64,000 nucleotides of DNA from Flaccisagitta enflata (lineage: Eukaryota > Chaetognatha > Sagittoidea > Aphragmophora). The notes under the pieces are model-generated. The model made no database searches and had not been told where the DNA came from. It saw only the letters and a list, made by a program, of their open reading frames with translations. This document shows positions 60,400-64,000 of this stretch, piece by piece. The stretch is taken from NCBI GenBank assembly GCA_965153355.1, contig OZ231127.1, positions 59,272,001 through 59,336,000 of the forward strand, given 5' to 3'. Position 1 is the stretch's first letter; every line of letters begins with the position of its first letter. Made by a program: the position numbers and the translations under genes.

Positions 60400-60991
60400 C
60401 TATCTTGGAAAAAATAAAAGTCCAAGCTGCATAAGAAAATGATTTGATTTCAAATTTGATAGGATAATGACCATATTCATAAGCCTACTATTTGAAATAA
60501 CCTTTTTAGAGTTTAGAAACTGCTTGTATCTTTAAGGGCATGCCTTAGTAAAGAGTATAATGCTATTTTGAAGTACAATCCCTCCACACAATTTTTTGAA
60601 AATTTCTGAGAATCAACATTTTCACTCTTTTTTTGATCTAGAATCCAAACGAATAAAGCTAGGAGTCTGTACTTGGCGGCAATGGATAGCCCAGATCAAG
60701 AGCTTCAAAATGGTCACCAATTTTCCTTTCAAATTTTGCACATCAAAGCAACACTGTAACAAAACGTCATGCATTTATATTCTATTCAAATTTTTTGTCC
60801 ATTTCCTGAAATCAACATTTTCGCTTATTTTGACGTAAAATCTAAACAAACCAAGCTATGAGCCTCAGCTTGGCGCCATTTGCTAGCCCTGTTCATTAGC
60901 TTCATTTTGGTCATCAATTTTCATATCAAATCATGTATATCAAAGCTATAATATGACAAAACGTCCTGGACTTTTATTTTTTCCAAGATAG
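60400..60991. mobile_element. TA-flanked MITE, CYATCTTGG family, copy 2 (592 bp)
   Basis: CTATCTTGGAAAAAATAAAA and TTTTATTTTTTCCAAGATAG are inverted ends between TA at 60398-60399 and 60992-60993. Internal direct modules contain TACTTGGCGGCAATGG and GCTTGGCGCCATTTGC. Confidence 0.78.
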
Positions 60992-61180
60992 TAAAGCGAT
61001 TTGTGGCGCACTGAAACTGCGCAAATAAAAAAAGCCACACTTTAAAATGACAAAATGACAAAATCTTAGACCATTTTGAAGATCTCAAAGATATCTTTCA
61101 TTTGGCTCCAATCTGGTATTTCTAGCTTTATTTGTTTAGAAATGGCATAAAAAAGGTGTTCGAACATTGCTATTTTCAGT

Positions 61181-61371
61181 TTTGCAATCCTACTGAAAAA
61201 TGGAACTGTTGGGTGATGTGCGGTTACAACTTCCGCTGCGCGGCACCTTACAACGGTAGTCATTTACCCGGCGTCATATATGTAGTATTGACAAATGTTG
61301 TCGGCAAAGGAAACTTCTGTCATGGTTACAGGTTATCGTTTGGACCCTGGAACGTCATGAATATTGAATAA
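61181..61371 (+). CDS. Candidate terminal exon of a Cys-rich protein, unrecognised
   Basis: A T-rich tract and TATTTTCAG (ending about 61180) precede an open frame to a TAA near 61369. It encodes FCNPTEKWNCWVMCGYNFRC, a 25-residue spacer and NFCHGYRLSFGPWNV. The spacing C-x7-C-x3-C-x5-C-x26-C does not match a family I can name. No upstream partner exon was identified, so it may be an orphan or a pseudo-exon. Confidence 0.35.
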
Positions 61372-61982
61372 TTGGCACATATGCTGAGTAGTATTAACTC
61401 TGCTGAGCAACTCTTCGATATTCTCATCATCGTCAGCATTAATATCAAAACAATTTCTGAAGCCCAGTCCCTACCAAAGCACTGTGTCATATGTAGGTAC
61501 GCCCTAAGCGAAATCCCAAAATTGACCAATGACTCAAGTTTTTGTCTTGAGCCCATTGGTACTATCCCAGCGCTAACGTTTATCCCCTTACCCAATAGCA
61601 TACATGAAAAAAAATATTCTGTTTAATATTAAGACAAAAGTCTTGTTTTCTGCATAAAAATTAGTTATCCAAAGGTTTTGATATTCATTAACCACTGAAA
61701 TTAGGTCGTACCTAAAATTGGATAGGTGAGTATATGAGTGGAAGCATTTACTATACAGGAATAAGTAACTTTTGAATGTTTTGTTTATTATTTGATTTTC
61801 AGTTGATTTTGAAAAACATTTTTCTTCAAGTAGTAAAGACGTATATTCATAAAATATACAATCAATGGCAGTCACAAATCTAGCAGATTATTGGATTGCA
61901 ATCGAGAAACATGCTTTTGGTCCAATACAGATCATAGAAATGAAACAACCGATAAAATGAAATAAATACAACAGAATCATGT

Positions 61983-64000
61983 TCATGAACGAACGACTAG
62001 AGGGCCAGGGGAGTTCCACGCTGGCTCCTTTCTCGCGCAAAAAATTGAAAAGGACGATAGTAGAGCAGCTTTAGACATATAGTTTATGATAGGTTTAACC
62101 AGACCTTTAGGCTGTTGACAACATCGCCATATCAACGCTTTCATTCGTGAACGATTTTCTTTGGTAATTTGGCCTCTGGCCGATACTTCAACGGAAAAAT
62201 TAAAAACGGAAAAGTTTGCAGAGAGATCTGCAATAAGAGGCGCATATTTTTCCTCTTTATATGCGTGGCTTCTCGCTATGTTGCCATCCCAAGGACAAGT
62301 GAGCTCAAAAAGAATGAAAACCTTTTGCACTTCATCAATAATACACAAATCCGGACGTAATGCCGTGACTAAAATGTGCGGAGGGATGACACCTCCATGA
62401 TCCGCTGTGTGACCGGGGAGGTCGGAATAAATAGTAAAGTTAGCGCGGAGGGATGGTTGAATAAAATCGATGAGTGTTAAGAGCACAGAGTTGTGGCGCC
62501 AGGTCAAACGACCCTGATCTAATGCAACACTACAATTCGAGAGAACATGGGCAAGGGTCTGTATATTGCCACAGAAAGGACACCGGTCATTAACCCGCTT
62601 ACCCCAACGTTTCAGGTTGTCAAAAGTGGGTAGGGTGTTTATTCCGGCATTAATGGCGAATCTAAGCACTCCCTGAGGAATATCCCACATATAACTCTTC
62701 CAGGAAACACACCCCTTCTCTTCCATAATCAATGCCAAATAATCACCCTGCATTACATAACATCCGACCTTCTCCTTCCAAAAATCATTCACCCTTTTCT
62801 GAACCCCAGCCTGGACCTTTCCCTTTAATACTTTCTTAGCATCAGGCTTGGCATGGGATGGGCCAGGAGGGGGAGGGGGATCCAGAGGAGGCGAGGGTGG
62901 TGATGTCCAAAGAGGGGCAGGAGACAAAACACCACTTAGGTCTAGAGAGGACCAGCTCTGGCGGGAATCATCCAGGCTCTGATCTAAGGCTGAAACGTCA
63001 TTTACCGCTACTGTAGGAGGAGCCACCTCTTGTAATAAGTCCCTTGTAAATGTTGCTGAGGAGAATTTCCGACGCCATTCATTTTCGCGTTCTTCTTTTG
63101 AGTCCAGTGCGTGCCTCACTCGACCATCACTAAAAAAACGGATGTTAGACAAAGTTAGTGAACGTGACTCTTTGTAAAGATGATCAAAGGACTTGACATT
63201 CAAACCATGCTCATCATGTACCAGTGCCCACGAAGCACCACGGGGCAAACCCAACCATTTTTTTAGGAATCTATGAGACAGCGCATCCAAAGCTTTCAAT
63301 TGCGTACCATGCAAGTCATGAACAGACAAAATAAAGCGTAGCGAGCCAAGCAAATAATCAATATAAATCCGCGCTTTGTATTCATTACGTACAAGCAGAT
63401 TATCGATGTTTTTCAACTGATCACCCACCCTCTCCTGAATTACCGCCACCACAGATGGGACCGAAAAATCAAAAGTGTAAACCCCCCCAAGAAATTTATG
63501 ATATTTGTCATTATGATATTTGTCATGCAAGATAGAGCCAATTTCCGTGTTCCCAAGAAAAAAGCCGATCTCTACAGATCTGCCCGCCTTGATGGAAAGA
63601 GATCTGCATTTACGAGGCTTTAATCTTATGCCCATTGAACTTGTCAATTCTTGAAGACGATTCATCAATTTCTTGTGTTTTCTTAGATCCCGGGTGATCA
63701 AGTTAAAGTCATCGGCAAAAGGCAAAGTTATGAATGACATACCATTTAAGCAATAACCGTCAGCCTCCTGAAATTTAACCAGGTCTTCCAAAATTGGATT
63801 AAAACAAATAAGAAATATTATGGGGCTGAGAGGATCACCCTGGAAAACCCCTTTTCTGAATTTAAACTCCTCCGAGATCCAATTGGAAGTGCGAATCTTG
63901 CCACTTAAATTCCCATAAAGGGAGACAATGTAATCCCTAACATTCCTGGGTAAATTCATCCGGTCCAAACAAATAGGAATAAGATCATGAGAGACACTTC
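61983..64000 (-). mobile_element. Non-LTR retrotransposon with restriction-like endonuclease (R2/NeSL-type), C-terminal part
   Basis: The frame is open from the right window edge to TGA at 61983-61985, about 670 codons, so the N-terminus is outside. Visible in order (numbered from the Leu-Asp-Arg-Met region near 63968): RT finger/palm with FQGDPLSPIIFLICFNPI (about 42-59); catalytic FADD (84-87); thumb and linker; a Pro-rich stretch (351-370); a CCHC knuckle C463-x2-C466-x7-H474-x4-C479; and a restriction-like nuclease with RPD (538-540), E555 in FELTCPW, and K571/K574 before Tyr. This layout is that of single-ORF elements that nick a target and prime reverse transcription there. No internal stop is seen, so the visible part may be intact. 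The subfamily is not certain and no 28S rDNA flank is visible. Confidence 0.92.

Overview
This window is nuclear DNA of an animal, most likely a marine invertebrate. The evidence is spliced genes with GT-AG introns, a protein phosphatase 1 (PP1) gene, a GPI-anchored Ly6-type gene, non-LTR retrotransposons of two classes, an LTR element, interstitial CCCTAA repeats, many short inverted-repeat transposons, and microsatellites up to about 1.3 kb. No prokaryotic gene organisation, rRNA, CRISPR array or convincing functional tRNA was seen. The phylum cannot be fixed from the sequence alone.

Layout. 1-5.4 kb: inverted repeats and two hairpin-bearing repeat families. 5.5-11.9 kb: a probable secreted CAP-like gene (five coding exons, plus strand) whose introns hold several inverted-repeat elements, an 1.8-kb palindrome and a 1-kb GAAA tract. 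12-21 kb: nested TA-flanked MITEs and satellites. 21.1-25.1 kb: the first two recognised coding exons of a PP1 catalytic subunit, separated by a 3.6-kb intron filled with CAA repeats. Exon 2 carries an in-frame 15-bp duplication inside a catalytic motif. 25-40 kb: repeats, microsatellites and a 5'-truncated LINE. 40.2-41.6 kb: a compact three-exon minus-strand gene for a 125-residue single-pass membrane protein, with a poly(A) signal. 42-49.5 kb: satellites and MITEs. 49.6-49.9 kb: an intronless Ly6-type pseudogene. 50.7-55.4 kb: a LINE fragment split by a 4.26-kb non-coding LTR element with target duplication. 55.4-56.1 kb: an intact two-exon Ly6-type gene. 56-61.9 kb: more MITEs and one orphan Cys-rich candidate exon. 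62-64 kb: the C-terminal two thirds of a restriction-like-endonuclease non-LTR retrotransposon running off the right edge.

The host genes do not form a pathway or operon. Most of the window is transposable-element and satellite sequence, and several nested insertions allow relative dating. The most useful observations are the split PP1 active-site motif, the small membrane-protein gene recovered by phase-matched splicing, the LINE/LTR nesting, the palindrome with an empty insertion site in its other arm, and two or three uncharacterised families of hairpin-ended short repeats.
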